A stretch of DNA of 64,000 bases from Candidatus Enterousia intestinigallinarum (GCA_944407095.1 OX097180.1:620001-684000), one strand, 5' to 3'. Shown: positions 51,893 through 61,211, counted from the first letter of the stretch. Notes: generated by a model not told the origin, from the letters alone. Made by a program: numbers and translations.

Positions 51893-52924
51893 ATGAGTTT
51901 TTTTTCAAAATATCTTGTTTTGCCAACTTTTGCGGCGATAGTTTTTGCCCCGTCTGTGGCATCCGCAATCAGTTATGACAATGGTCGCTTTGGATTACGC
52001 CTGACGGGCTATGGGACGGCCGGGATATTGGAACCTGATTTTGAAACCCCTGATTTTGTTGGTGATTGGCGCGTTCGTGGCGAAATGGATTATTTGGTAA
52101 CCGACGGTAATAAACTGGGACTGGTTTATGCCATTGACGCCGCCGCCGTTGATGAAGATAAATTTTTTCGCGAAGCGTTCACATATTGGCAGAACAGTAA
52201 CTATGGCCGTGCGGAAATCGGTTTTACAGATTCCATTGCGCGCAAACTGGGGGTTGGATTGCCAGATGTTGGTGGATTGCGTGTAAATGATAAGCCGCTG
52301 TTTTATAAAAAAATTCACCCCAACGGCCCCGTTATTTCAGATACAACATTGACCACGGGGCGGGGCGCATTGCGATTGAATCTGGCGACAATGCCGCGTG
52401 GCGGGACGCAATACGGCCTGTCTGTGGCGGGATTGACCGACCACTATGATTATGCGATAGACGCGGGATTAAAAATCCGTCAACCCGCCGGCAAACTAAA
52501 GGCCGCATATGCGTTCGGCGCGTCTTTTATGTCTCGTCCCGATGGTTACAGAACGGACGCCTATACTCCACGCGTTTATGCCGATTGGCGTGCCCAGGTA
52601 TCTGGTGGTATGAATTTACAGTATAACAGTTGGATGTGGGGTGTAACCGCCAGATTGATTTATGATGAAAATCCTGTCGGTCCCGTATCGGACGGGCTGG
52701 CGGTTGGCACTGGGGTCAGTTACGATATTTTGAATTACAGCATATCGTTGACGTATATCTTTTCAGATACCGGCATTTGGAACCGCGATGTTGATGATTA
52801 TATGGATCATACGGCAATCGCATCGTTCAGATATAAATACAGTGAAAATGTTGATGGCTGGATGTCGTTGGGAATGACAACAGAAACGCCGTTCTTGGCG
52901 GTCGGATTGCGATTGACGTTCTAA
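51893..52924 (+). CDS. Outer-membrane porin-like beta-barrel protein
   Basis: 343 residues. Signal peptide of about 25 residues ending SVASA. The mature part begins ISYDNGRFGLRLTGYGTAGI and alternates in strands throughout, with a porin-style WRVRGEMDYLVTDGNKLGLVY block; it ends VGLRLTF with terminal Phe, the BamA recognition signal. No transmembrane helices. The ribosome site (AAGGAAA) lies inside the rpoH 3' end, so it should be co-transcribed with rpoH, an unusual pairing. Confidence 0.85.
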   Translation: MSFFSKYLVLPTFAAIVFAPSVASAISYDNGRFGLRLTGYGTAGILEPDFETPDFVGDWRVRGEMDYLVTDGNKLGLVYAIDAAAVDEDKFFREAFTYWQNSNYGRAEIGFTDSIARKLGVGLPDVGGLRVNDKPLFYKKIHPNGPVISDTTLTTGRGALRLNLATMPRGGTQYGLSVAGLTDHYDYAIDAGLKIRQPAGKLKAAYAFGASFMSRPDGYRTDAYTPRVYADWRAQVSGGMNLQYNSWMWGVTARLIYDENPVGPVSDGLAVGTGVSYDILNYSISLTYIFSDTGIWNRDVDDYMDHTAIASFRYKYSENVDGWMSLGMTTETPFLAVGLRLTF

Positions 52925-52960
52925 AAAAATAACACCAGAAATTCTGGTGTTATTTTTTTA
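52925..52960. terminator. Bidirectional terminator of the porin gene and virD4
   Basis: ATAACACCAGAA/TTCTGGTGTTAT hairpin, A-run before, seven T after. Confidence 0.9.
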
Positions 52961-55172
52961 GTGGCTCCAATTCTTTCGTTTCGTTTGTTTGTGGAATATA
53001 TATACGTGGGGTGCCGGTATATCCCAGTGCCAGGTGATGCGACGGTATCAAAAATTCCGGCAGCGGACTGCACGCGCCCATCGCCATATATCCGGCTAAT
53101 CGTGGGTCGCTGAACGCGTATTGCTTGTCGGCCTCAATCGGGCGATGATACCAGCCCTGATATATCACCAACTGTTTTTTATCGTCCAGTTTCATAATAT
53201 CCATTGGGCTGTACAGTAGTTCTTCGGATTTTTCTTCTTTATCCTTGCCATCAGGACCCTTGACAGTTTTGATTTTCATTTTATAGCCCATCATTTCGGA
53301 AAATCTGCGGGCGGTATCAGGGTCGTTTTGACGCATAACAATTTTTGCCGCGGTGGTGGAAATAATAGTTGCCGCCGCGTCGGCACCGTATTTTTCCTGA
53401 ATCTGGTGAATATCCTGGCCAATAATCAGATACGATATTTTTTGGCCACGCCCCAGGTCAGGTCCCTGAATCACGGCCTGTAATTTCTGCATTTTTGGCA
53501 TTTCGTCCAATACGAACAATACTGGATACGGCCCCAGTTTTTCACCGGCGTGTTCGGCCTCTGGCGGGTTTGCCAACAGAAAGTTCGTCATCAATTCAAT
53601 AAATATGCCTGTGATTGGATTTAACGCTTCGGCATCGACCATATTGATTGACAGATATACTGTTACTGGTTTTACTTTGCCATCACGCGGGTCGCGCAGA
53701 CCGCGCAAGTCCGCAAAATGAAAGTCCGAATGGCTGGTTCTGTTACGTACGGCGGCGTTGCGGAATATGGACAGCCCTTCCATCACGGTGGAAATGATTG
53801 ATCCGCGTTCTTTGTCTGGTGTGTTGGCCAGCTGGGTCAATTCCAAAACAGCGCGATGTGCGTATGCATACTGGCGCGCTTCGTCCACGGCGGACATAAA
53901 TAGGTCGTGCATTGGATCGGCCATCATAACCATTTGGTCACCCTGGCGACGGCGTTCTTCCAATTCCTGGGCCATTTTAATTTGGCTGGAATTTATCCAG
54001 TCCAGAATCATAGACAATGACGCTTCGCGTCCACGCCACGCGTCTGGGATTTTATCCCACGTGCCGATATGAACATAATTCATAGTATTTAATTCGCCAC
54101 GTTGCAGCATTGCATACGCCGCATATGCATTTGGATCGTTCATCATAGACAGATAGTAATCACCCAATACTGCGGCATCTTCGTCATCAAATGTGCCGGA
54201 TGTTATACGCGCGTAAAAGTAATCGTCGGCCTTGGCACGTTCAACCTTGGATATCATAAATTGAATCAGTCCAGACAATGCCGCACGCCCAGAAATTGTC
54301 CAGTGCGGGTCGGCGGACGATGATGTTTTATCCGCAATCAAAACATTACACATTGAATCAACGTACAGGTCGCGTTGTTCCTGGTTAAACGGTACGTGTT
54401 CCGGCGACAACGGGTTCCACGACGGATAATATATTCCACGTTCGGGATCATCCTGACCCGCCCAGTTCATAATGAACACCGGCCCGATAGTGGAACGATA
54501 TGCGGAAGATTTCTGATACAATTCTGGCTTTGGGTCGTTGATAATCATTGATACATTGTTGCATTCAAAAATGGTTGGCAATACAACGCCCTGTGTTTTA
54601 CCAGTCCCCGGGGGGGCAACACACAACGCCGACAGACATTCGTTCATCATTAATGGCTTTTTCTTAAAATAGCCCAATACCATCATAAAGCCCTTTAACA
54701 GGCCCATTTTTTCAATATCTTCCTTGGACGCCTTGTTAGATGATTTATCGTCGAATTTATCACTGCTGTACGGGTTAAATTCCTTGACCAACGTGCTGTC
54801 CGCCATAAAGAAGTATGCGATAATCGGCAACAGGGGCGTTATGCACATAATATCGGTTCGTAACAGTGTGCGCATAAACCAGGCCGGAATTTCCGCCAGA
54901 ACGGACATACCTCCACTGGTTAAAATATTATGAAAATACAGTGCCGTCCAATCCGCCGTTGCTGGTGACCAACCGTAGCGCCAAATATGTTCAATCCAAA
55001 ACGACAGTGCAAACGCCAGCGCACATACCAGCCATATTCCAATCGCCCACCGCAGTGACCAGAACAGCGATGCCATTGGTCCGCGCAGAGTTTCTTTGTA
55101 TGCGCTGGATTTGAATATGTTCAGGCCCTTGGATTTACCGCCGGCGGATAAAATCTTGAACTTTTCGACCAT
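52950..55172 (-). CDS. virD4: Type IV secretion coupling protein VirD4/TraG
   Basis: Inner-membrane ATPase that delivers substrates to a type IV secretion channel. 740 residues: two N-terminal membrane segments (about 38-60 and 108-125), Walker A PPGTGKTQG at about 187-195, INDPKPELYQ, Walker B VLFVLDEMPKM near 553, and GQDIHQIQEKYG. Full length. No other type IV secretion gene and no relaxase lie in the window, so it stands alone between two terminator/promoter boundaries. A secretion system elsewhere in the genome is expected. Confidence 0.93.
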   Translation of the reverse strand: MVEKFKILSAGGKSKGLNIFKSSAYKETLRGPMASLFWSLRWAIGIWLVCALAFALSFWIEHIWRYGWSPATADWTALYFHNILTSGGMSVLAEIPAWFMRTLLRTDIMCITPLLPIIAYFFMADSTLVKEFNPYSSDKFDDKSSNKASKEDIEKMGLLKGFMMVLGYFKKKPLMMNECLSALCVAPPGTGKTQGVVLPTIFECNNVSMIINDPKPELYQKSSAYRSTIGPVFIMNWAGQDDPERGIYYPSWNPLSPEHVPFNQEQRDLYVDSMCNVLIADKTSSSADPHWTISGRAALSGLIQFMISKVERAKADDYFYARITSGTFDDEDAAVLGDYYLSMMNDPNAYAAYAMLQRGELNTMNYVHIGTWDKIPDAWRGREASLSMILDWINSSQIKMAQELEERRRQGDQMVMMADPMHDLFMSAVDEARQYAYAHRAVLELTQLANTPDKERGSIISTVMEGLSIFRNAAVRNRTSHSDFHFADLRGLRDPRDGKVKPVTVYLSINMVDAEALNPITGIFIELMTNFLLANPPEAEHAGEKLGPYPVLFVLDEMPKMQKLQAVIQGPDLGRGQKISYLIIGQDIHQIQEKYGADAAATIISTTAAKIVMRQNDPDTARRFSEMMGYKMKIKTVKGPDGKDKEEKSEELLYSPMDIMKLDDKKQLVIYQGWYHRPIEADKQYAFSDPRLAGYMAMGACSPLPEFLIPSHHLALGYTGTPRIYIPQTNETKELEPLKK

Positions 55173-55181
55173 TGTGTTATG

Positions 55182-55210
55182 ATTATATCAGAATTTTAGG
55201 CGATTATAAA
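55182..55210 (-). promoter_or_regulatory. Promoter of virD4
   Basis: Minus-strand -10 TATAAT (55182-55187), spacer 17, weak -35 TTTATA (55205-55210); 9 bases to the ATG. Confidence 0.5.
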
Positions 55211-55228
55211 TCAGAATTAAAAAACTTT

Positions 55229-55885
55229 ATGAAAAATATCCCGCGAATATTTATTGGCAATGAAATTCGTTCTGGTGTGACAGTTCCTGCATCGTCGGAT
55301 ACGGCACATTACTTGTCGCGTGTAATGCGGCGACACGATTTTTTGGCGTTTGGGGGTGGGGCGGAATATAATGCAACATTATCAGATGATGGAAAAACAA
55401 TAACTGTTGGTGACAGAACACCGCATATTGACCCATCAAATAACATAACATTGATATTTGCGCCGATAAAGCGCACGGATGATTTGCTGAATATGGCGAC
55501 CCAAATGGGCGTTCGCGCGTTTCAGCCGGTGGTAACTGAACGCACGGTTGCAAATCATATAAATTGGGCACGTATGCAAAAAATAGTAATTGAGGCCGCC
55601 GAACAATCCAACCGTAACAGTGTACCCGAAATTTTACCAATAAAAAAGTTTAGTGATATAGATTTATCAGGCGTTGTCTTTGCCGATGAACGCGCGGCGT
55701 ATGGTGCCGATTTGCCGACACACGTTCACGATAAGAAAGTTGTGTTCATCGGACCCGAGGGCGGATTTTCCGATACGGAATTTGCGGCGTTTGATGCGGC
55801 TGGCGCGGTTGGCATATCATTGGGTAAAACAATTTTGCGCGCCGAATTGGCGGCGGCAATCGCAATCAGTCGGGTGGCGCTGTGA
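55229..55885 (+). CDS. rsmE: 16S rRNA m3U1498 methyltransferase RsmE
   Basis: SPOUT-class methyltransferase. 218 residues from MKNIPRIFIGNEIRSG. AHYLSRVMRR is the N-terminal RNA-binding part; the knotted SAM site includes PVVTERTV, IEAAEQSNRNSVPEI, FIGPEGGFSDTE and LGKTILRAELAAAIA. The ATG at 55229 matches the family start; a TTG/ATG 19 codons earlier overlaps the virD4 promoter. No clear ribosome site. Overlaps rluB by four bases. Confidence 0.93.
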   Translation: MKNIPRIFIGNEIRSGVTVPASSDTAHYLSRVMRRHDFLAFGGGAEYNATLSDDGKTITVGDRTPHIDPSNNITLIFAPIKRTDDLLNMATQMGVRAFQPVVTERTVANHINWARMQKIVIEAAEQSNRNSVPEILPIKKFSDIDLSGVVFADERAAYGADLPTHVHDKKVVFIGPEGGFSDTEFAAFDAAGAVGISLGKTILRAELAAAIAISRVAL

Positions 55886-56580
55886 CGGTTCGTATAGCAA
55901 AATTTTTATCAGATTCCGGTATTGCGTCGCGTCGCGGTGCCGAAGATATGATTTCCCACGGCCGTGTTGCGATAAATGGCCGGGTTATAGATAGCCCCGT
56001 TGAATTTGTAGATGACACAGATGTTGTTACTGTTGATGGTGTGACTGTTCGCCCGCGTGTTGCGACTAAGCTGTATTCTTTTCACAAGCCGATAAATGTT
56101 ATGACAACCGTGCGTGATCCAATGGGGCGACGGACGATTTATGATTGTCTGCCGGCGGAATATAAGAATTTGCGCTATGTGGGGCGTTTGGATTTCAAAA
56201 CAACTGGGTTGCTGTTACTGACGAACGACGGGGAATTAGCGCGTCGATTGACATTGCCGTCGTCGCATATTGCGCGTGAATATATCGCAACCGTGAACAA
56301 GATTGATAACGCGGGGCTAAGTCGTGCGCGTGCGGGCATAACTGTTGATGGGATATCGTATCGCCCGATGGAAATAGAAATAATGGACGCAAATAATTTG
56401 CGTGTTCGCGTAACCGAAGGTAAAAAGAACGAGGTTCGCATTGTTCTGCGTTCGTGCGGATGTCCGGTACGCAAACTGCATCGTGTTTCGTTTGGAACGA
56501 TTAAATTGGGAAATCTGTCCGTTGGTAAAATTCGTGAAGAATCACAGAAAACGATTGACGCGCTGATAAAAACTCTCTAG
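55882..56580 (+). CDS. rluB: rRNA large-subunit pseudouridine synthase (RsuA/RluB family)
   Basis: 232 residues. S4 RNA-binding domain (IAKFLSDSGIASRRGAEDMI, about 5-50), then the catalytic domain with KPINVMTTVRDP and GRLDFKTTGLLLLTNDG; Asp of GRLD is the nucleophile. The start is GTG (55882-55884), overlapping the rsmE stop as GTGA. RluB, RsuA and RluE are hard to separate by eye; the length without a long tail leaves this open. Confidence 0.88.
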   Translation: MTVRIAKFLSDSGIASRRGAEDMISHGRVAINGRVIDSPVEFVDDTDVVTVDGVTVRPRVATKLYSFHKPINVMTTVRDPMGRRTIYDCLPAEYKNLRYVGRLDFKTTGLLLLTNDGELARRLTLPSSHIAREYIATVNKIDNAGLSRARAGITVDGISYRPMEIEIMDANNLRVRVTEGKKNEVRIVLRSCGCPVRKLHRVSFGTIKLGNLSVGKIREESQKTIDALIKTL

Positions 56581-56583
56581 AAT
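56555..56583 (+). promoter_or_regulatory. Promoter of the TPR protein at 56611
   Basis: -35 TTGACG (56555-56560), spacer 17, -10 TAGAAT (56578-56583), inside the last codons of rluB. Confidence 0.65.
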
Positions 56584-56610
56584 CTGAGTATAAGAAGAGA
56601 GGGAGTATCA

Positions 56611-57636
56611 ATGAAAAAAAATACCACCGGAAAAAATCAGACAACCAAGAAATCTGCGGCAAAGTCGGCGTCTAAAATTGCGCCAAAAAATGCGTCAACA
56701 AAGCAAACGTCGTTTAATCCGTGGTCTTTGTCGATATATGTTTATTGGTTTATAATTTTGTTCTTTATTGCGGCAACGTTCTATATTCTGGGGCGCAGCC
56801 ACAGTACCTGCACCGATATGAACGCGCCGGTGAATAATGTTGAAATTATAGAAGATACCCAATCGATATCTGAAGAAAAACTGATGCAGGCGTCTGATTA
56901 TTATGCGTCTGCGCGTGAAAAAATCGTTGCGGGAAATTTCGCTGACGCCATTGTTGATTTGACTGCTGCAATCGATGCGGGTAACGCGACGGCAGATATG
57001 TATATTCTGCGGGGTGAAGCATATATGCAGACCGCGGATTACAGACGTGCGTTGGCGGACTTTAACAGTGCGTTGGAAATGGACGCTGTAAATGCCGTTG
57101 CGTATTATGACCGTGCGTTGCTGAATATGCGCCTGGAAGATTATAATACGGCATTGTCCGATATAAATAATGCGCTGGCATCACAGACGGCAAATCCGTC
57201 ACCTGTATTGAATCTGCGTGATTTGTATGCCAAACGTGGCCAGTTGAACCTGTGGCTGAAGAATTGGGAGGGTGCAATCGCCGACTATACCAATTCATTG
57301 GCACGTCCCGACGGCGCGGTGAATCCGACCGTCTATGCCGACCGGGCCGAAGCATATACTCAGTTGGGCAATTACACCGAAGCAGTAAATGATTATGCAT
57401 CTGCAATCCGTGTTATTTCCGAACAGATTCAGGGTGCAACAACCACCGCTGAACGCGAAAGTTTGTCCAGCAATGCTATGTCGTATTTTGAAAAATCGGC
57501 TGCTTTGAATTTGGCACTGGGCAATACGGCTGCTGCGCGCAGTGATTTGGATTCGGCATATACTATTGCCGCGGCGTTGGTTGACACAACCAGTATGGAC
57601 AGAATCCAGAATCTGATTTCCGAATTACAGCAATAG
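56611..57636 (+). CDS. Membrane-anchored TPR protein
   Basis: 341 residues. A Lys/Thr/Ala-rich cytoplasmic start (1-33), one membrane segment (about 42-64, IYVYWFIILFFIAATFYIL), then periplasmic TPR units: SAREKIVAGNFADAIVDLTAAI, MYILRGEAYMQTADYRRALADF, YYDRALLNMRLEDYNTALSD, LNLWLKNWEGAIADYTNSL, YADRAEAYTQLGNYTEAVND. Good GAGGGAG site, own promoter and terminator. Function unknown; an envelope scaffold is likely. Confidence 0.82.
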   Translation: MKKNTTGKNQTTKKSAAKSASKIAPKNASTKQTSFNPWSLSIYVYWFIILFFIAATFYILGRSHSTCTDMNAPVNNVEIIEDTQSISEEKLMQASDYYASAREKIVAGNFADAIVDLTAAIDAGNATADMYILRGEAYMQTADYRRALADFNSALEMDAVNAVAYYDRALLNMRLEDYNTALSDINNALASQTANPSPVLNLRDLYAKRGQLNLWLKNWEGAIADYTNSLARPDGAVNPTVYADRAEAYTQLGNYTEAVNDYASAIRVISEQIQGATTTAERESLSSNAMSYFEKSAALNLALGNTAAARSDLDSAYTIAAALVDTTSMDRIQNLISELQQ

Positions 57637-57658
57637 TTGTAATTTCGTAATAACAAAT

Positions 57659-57684
57659 AAAAACCGCGATAATATCGCGGTTTT
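57659..57684. terminator. Bidirectional terminator of the TPR gene and fabZ
   Basis: AAACCGCGAT/ATCGCGGTTT hairpin with 3-base loop and T-run. Confidence 0.9.
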
Positions 57685-57701
57685 TGTTTATGCGTTTATA
57701 T

Positions 57702-58154
57702 TTATACGTTTTTTTCCAACGGATTATGTGAATCCATAATTGCGGTAAATGTGGCTTCGGACACTTTTTTGCCGCTGACCATCGCAATACCGTGGAATTT
57801 GTACAGGCGCATTTTTGACATAATCAGTTCAACGTGCAGTTCCAACACATCGCCCGGCTTTACCATATGTGAAAATTTAATTTTTTCCATTGTGGTAAAG
57901 TACCCCAGTGTTTTTCCGTCATTTACTCCCAGGCGGGCCAGCGCGATAAAGCACGCTGTTTGCGCCAACGCTTCAATCGTCAGAACGCCCGGCATAATCG
58001 GGTTGCCTGGGAAATGACCCGTGCACCAAAATTCGTCATCACGTACATATTTGATGCCGACACCGCTGGTTTCGTTGTATTCACGAATTTCGTCGACCAG
58101 ACGCATTGCGCCACGGTGTGGTATAACCTTTTCAATACCTTTTGCATCTATCAT
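57702..58154 (-). CDS. fabZ: 3-hydroxyacyl-ACP dehydratase FabZ
   Basis: Dehydrates 3-hydroxyacyl-ACP in fatty-acid elongation. 150 residues; hot-dog fold with PHRGAMRLVDE and catalytic HFPGNPIMPGVLTIEALAQ (His47, Glu61). It follows lpxD by 18 bases as in the widespread skp-lpxD-fabZ-lpxA cluster; lpxA is missing here. Confidence 0.97.
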   Translation of the reverse strand: MIDAKGIEKVIPHRGAMRLVDEIREYNETSGVGIKYVRDDEFWCTGHFPGNPIMPGVLTIEALAQTACFIALARLGVNDGKTLGYFTTMEKIKFSHMVKPGDVLELHVELIMSKMRLYKFHGIAMVSGKKVSEATFTAIMDSHNPLEKNV

Positions 58155-58172
58155 CTATAATACTCCTGTGGT

Positions 58173-59216
58173 TTAGTTTTTTGCATTTCTGCGCAGCCAC
58201 GCATAGTGACGCATAAATTCCGTTCCCGGTCCGGCCGGATATCCCATATGGCGCGCGCCATCGGGGATGTTTCTAAATACACCGCTGTGGGCGCCAACTT
58301 CGGCATCGTTGCCAATATGCACGCCGTTTGCAACGCCAACCTGGCCGGCCAGCAGTGCGCGGTCACCAACAACAACACCGCCCGCCAGTCCAACACCAGA
58401 CGCCAAAAAGCATTCAGCACCGACAACAACGCCGTGTGCAATCTGGCACAAATTGTCGATTTTTGTGCCGTCGCCAATACGTGTGTCTGTCATTGCGCCA
58501 CGGTCAATGCACGTATTTGCGCCCACCGATACACGATTACCGATAACAACGCGTCCAACGTGCGGAATAAATACATTGTGTCCGTCTTGGCGGGTATAGC
58601 CGAATCCGTCCTTGCCAATTACGGCGCCGGCATTTATAACGCAGTCCGCCCCGATTGTTGCATTTTCTATATGTGCACCGGTTTGGATAACAGTGTTTGC
58701 ACCAATGGTGACATTGCGTCCGATGTATGCACCGGGATAGATTTTTACATTTTCTTCTATAACCGCGCCACGTTCAATGGTTGCATATTGACCGACATAG
58801 ACGGTCTTACGACGGCGAAAGAACACCCCGCGTTCGATTGTTGCGCGCCGGCTGATACCAAAGCGTGGTGGTTCGCGGTATATTTCACCCAGAATTTTTA
58901 CAATATTTCCACGCGGCGTATCCGTAATCAACAGTGTTGCACCCCGCGGGGCATTTTCGGCCTGTTCTGGTTGCACCAAAATAACGCTGGCGCGGGTATT
59001 CTTTAATACATCAATCGGCAGTATTTTGAATGCCGCACTGTTTTGTTCAGTGGAATAGAACGCCAGTTGGCCGGGGCGTGCATCAGCAATCGGCGCAACG
59101 CCGCGCACGACGGTTGACGCGTCCCCGCGCAGTTCCAGACCGAATTTTTCGGCCAGTTCACCGGCTGTTGTTTGTGTGGCCGCCGGCATAAACCAAGATT
59201 TCATTTTGTTTAACAT
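58173..59216 (-). CDS. lpxD: UDP-3-O-acylglucosamine N-acyltransferase LpxD
   Basis: Third step of lipid A synthesis. 347 residues: N-terminal uridine-binding domain (about 15-110), then a left-handed beta helix of hexapeptide repeats (IERGAVIEENVKIYPGAYIG onward), catalytic His in CQIAHGVVVG, and a C-terminal helix. TATAAT ends 6 bases before the first ATG (59214-59216), which favours that start and a leaderless mRNA, although its -35 is weak. fabZ follows. Confidence 0.95.
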   Translation of the reverse strand: MLNKMKSWFMPAATQTTAGELAEKFGLELRGDASTVVRGVAPIADARPGQLAFYSTEQNSAAFKILPIDVLKNTRASVILVQPEQAENAPRGATLLITDTPRGNIVKILGEIYREPPRFGISRRATIERGVFFRRRKTVYVGQYATIERGAVIEENVKIYPGAYIGRNVTIGANTVIQTGAHIENATIGADCVINAGAVIGKDGFGYTRQDGHNVFIPHVGRVVIGNRVSVGANTCIDRGAMTDTRIGDGTKIDNLCQIAHGVVVGAECFLASGVGLAGGVVVGDRALLAGQVGVANGVHIGNDAEVGAHSGVFRNIPDGARHMGYPAGPGTEFMRHYAWLRRNAKN

Positions 59217-59264
59217 ACCGGGATTATATCCGTTTTTTTGAAAAATAAAAGCATTATGTTATAT

Positions 59265-59295
59265 ATAAAAACACCGCCCGATTGGACGGCGTTTT
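59265..59295 (-). terminator. Terminator of skp-like gene
   Basis: Imperfect CGCCGTCC/GGGCGGTG hairpin followed on the minus strand by TTTTTATATAT. Separates skp from lpxD. Confidence 0.65.
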
Positions 59296-59315
59296 TTATT
59301 TACTGGTGATTTTGT

Positions 59316-59981
59316 TTAGAAACCCTGCGGGGTGTCCATTTTCACCTTGGATACTTTTTTATCCAGTGCGGAAATCACTTCTTCTGTGATATCCAGGTTT
59401 GTCGCATTTGAGCCCAGGCGGGTAAAGCGACCGTCAATTACCATAGACAGATTTTTCTTGGCAATTACACCTTCGATAATCGGGTTCAGATGCTGTTCCT
59501 GAACTTCGTTCAGTGCCTTTTGAAACGCGATTTCAACGCTTTGTGCGCGTTCTGTCAGATCACGCTGCAATTCTGTCACACGGTTTTGATAGTCAACGAT
59601 ACGACGCTGCAACGCATCACGTGATAAAACGTCCTGGGACTTTTCAATTTCTGCTTTTTCAGATTCCAATTCTTTTTGCTTTTTTTCCAGTTCGTTGCGC
59701 AGTTGGTCTTCATATGATTTTCTTTGTGCCGCCAGATCTTTCAGTACCGCTGCATCATTTTGAATTGCATCCATACGGATTACCGCGATACGCAAATCCG
59801 CCGCATTTGCCGCATCTGTGGTTACAACTTCCAACGCTTCTTCAACGGTGGCGTTGCTTCCACCACGCAGTGCGCTGATACCCCACGCCCCCAGTGCCGC
59901 AACAACAATCACGATTGCGGCGATGACGCCGATTTTAACATAGTTTTTTACAGCCGGATTGGCCGGTGTTTTGTTTGCCAT
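59316..59981 (-). CDS. skp: OmpH/Skp-family protein with N-terminal membrane anchor
   Basis: 221 residues. A hydrophobic segment at about 18-40 (VKIGVIAAIVIVVAALGAW) has no clear cleavage site, so the protein may stay anchored in the inner membrane, unlike soluble Skp. Then DLRIAVIRMDAIQNDAAVL, a long Glu/Lys/Gln coiled coil (about 80-150), and NLSMVIDGRFTRLG typical of the OmpH fold. I chose the fourth-codon ATG, which has AGGA 8 bases upstream. Next to lpxD as expected. Confidence 0.85.
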   Translation of the reverse strand: MANKTPANPAVKNYVKIGVIAAIVIVVAALGAWGISALRGGSNATVEEALEVVTTDAANAADLRIAVIRMDAIQNDAAVLKDLAAQRKSYEDQLRNELEKKQKELESEKAEIEKSQDVLSRDALQRRIVDYQNRVTELQRDLTERAQSVEIAFQKALNEVQEQHLNPIIEGVIAKKNLSMVIDGRFTRLGSNATNLDITEEVISALDKKVSKVKMDTPQGF

Positions 59982-60050
59982 AATTTCCATCCTTTTTTAT
60001 TGTTATGCTGGCAGTATAACAATAAAACTTTGAAAGTAAAAGGGAAAGTT

Positions 60051-60725
60051 TTACCGTGCCGGAACCAGGCGTATTTCAACGCGCCGATTGGTCAGGCGAC
60101 CTATGTCGTCCTGGCCGGCGATTGGACGTGCGGCACCGCGTCCGACAATAAACATACGCGCGGTATTCACGCCGTGTTGCGACAGATAAACACCGACACG
60201 CTGTGCCATATCCAGTGACAGTGCGTCCGCCTGGCGTGTTGCCATTGCATCAGTATATCCGGCGATTTCTAAAAAGGTCGCGTCGTATTTTTTCAAAATT
60301 TTTGAAATAGTTTTCAGTGTATCCGCACCGTCTGCGGAAATATCACCGACGTTCAGTTCCATAATCGCATCACGAACCAAAATTATAACAACGTCCGTTC
60401 CGGCGCGCTGGACGGAAATTCCGGGTTTGCGCAATGCGTCATATAATTCATATTCCAGGTTTGCCATATAATTGACGCTGATTGCGGTGTCGTTTTGCAC
60501 CTTGTCCCCGTAATCCAGCGCCGCCGGTGCATCAATGGAACTTATCAATTTCCCGCCCGCACCCAGAAAAACAGGACGTTTGGCAATTCGTGCGGTTTCG
60601 GTCATATCGGTAAAACTGGCACCGCGCAGGTATTGTGGCCACGTGCTTCGCGCCGGGCTGTGATATTGCACGCATCCCGCCAACATAACCAACGCCGCCA
60701 AAAAGACATAATTATGCCGTTTCAT
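60051..60725 (-). CDS. OmpA-domain lipoprotein
   Basis: 224 residues with lipobox VMLAGC (Cys18). The C-terminal ~110 residues are an OmpA/MotB-type domain: ISADGADTLKTISKILKKY, LEIAGYTDAMATRQADALSL, MFIVGRGAARPIAGQ, NRRVEIRLVPAR. The middle (about 35-110) is unassigned. Ten bases after the pilin gene in the same direction, so a pilus-linked envelope role is possible but unproven. Confidence 0.85.
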   Translation of the reverse strand: MKRHNYVFLAALVMLAGCVQYHSPARSTWPQYLRGASFTDMTETARIAKRPVFLGAGGKLISSIDAPAALDYGDKVQNDTAISVNYMANLEYELYDALRKPGISVQRAGTDVVIILVRDAIMELNVGDISADGADTLKTISKILKKYDATFLEIAGYTDAMATRQADALSLDMAQRVGVYLSQHGVNTARMFIVGRGAARPIAGQDDIGRLTNRRVEIRLVPAR

Positions 60726-60734
60726 TTACCCCGC

Positions 60735-61196
60735 TTATTCCACTATAAAAGATATCCTGTTTGTGTCGGTTGAAAAACAATTAGAAGTTGTTGATGTCAT
60801 TTCCACATTATTCACGGTCACGCGTGTCGCCCATTTGGGTAGCGTTGCGGTAAAGTACTGACATTCGCCTTCACTCAACTGGGTCAGGTTTATTGAAAAT
60901 CCCGCCCCGTCGGTTGTTGCGGTTACCGACCAATCATCACCACCAATCGGCGCGTATGCATTATCCAATGCGCCCGCGGACACCAGATAGTTCACCGATA
61001 CGCCCGTATAATCCCCACGTACCCCCATCAACATTTCTGTGTTCCGTGCAATTTGTTCCAGTTCCATAGACGCAATTTTGCGCGTTTGGTTGTTCCTGAT
61101 TACCTGGTACATAGCGATTGCGGCCGCACTCATTATTCCCGCAATGGCCAATACACCGATAATTTCAATCATAGATGCGCCACGTTCCTGAATCAT
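60735..61196 (-). CDS. Type IVb pilin, PilS-like
   Basis: 153 residues. Short leader MIQERG, prepilin cleavage after Gly6, then ASMIEIIGVLAIAGIMSAA with Glu at +5. The body resembles PilS-type pilins: RNTEMLMGVRGDYTGVS, WSVTATTDGAGFSINLTQLS, a cysteine pair (about 112 and 140) that would form the D-region disulfide, VTVNNVEMTST and ISFIVE. It lies 15 bases after dnaX and before an OmpA-type lipoprotein. Prepilin peptidase and assembly ATPase are not in the window. Confidence 0.8.
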   Translation of the reverse strand: MIQERGASMIEIIGVLAIAGIMSAAAIAMYQVIRNNQTRKIASMELEQIARNTEMLMGVRGDYTGVSVNYLVSAGALDNAYAPIGGDDWSVTATTDGAGFSINLTQLSEGECQYFTATLPKWATRVTVNNVEMTSTTSNCFSTDTNRISFIVE

Positions 61197-61211
61197 ATTT
61201 TCCCCCGTATT

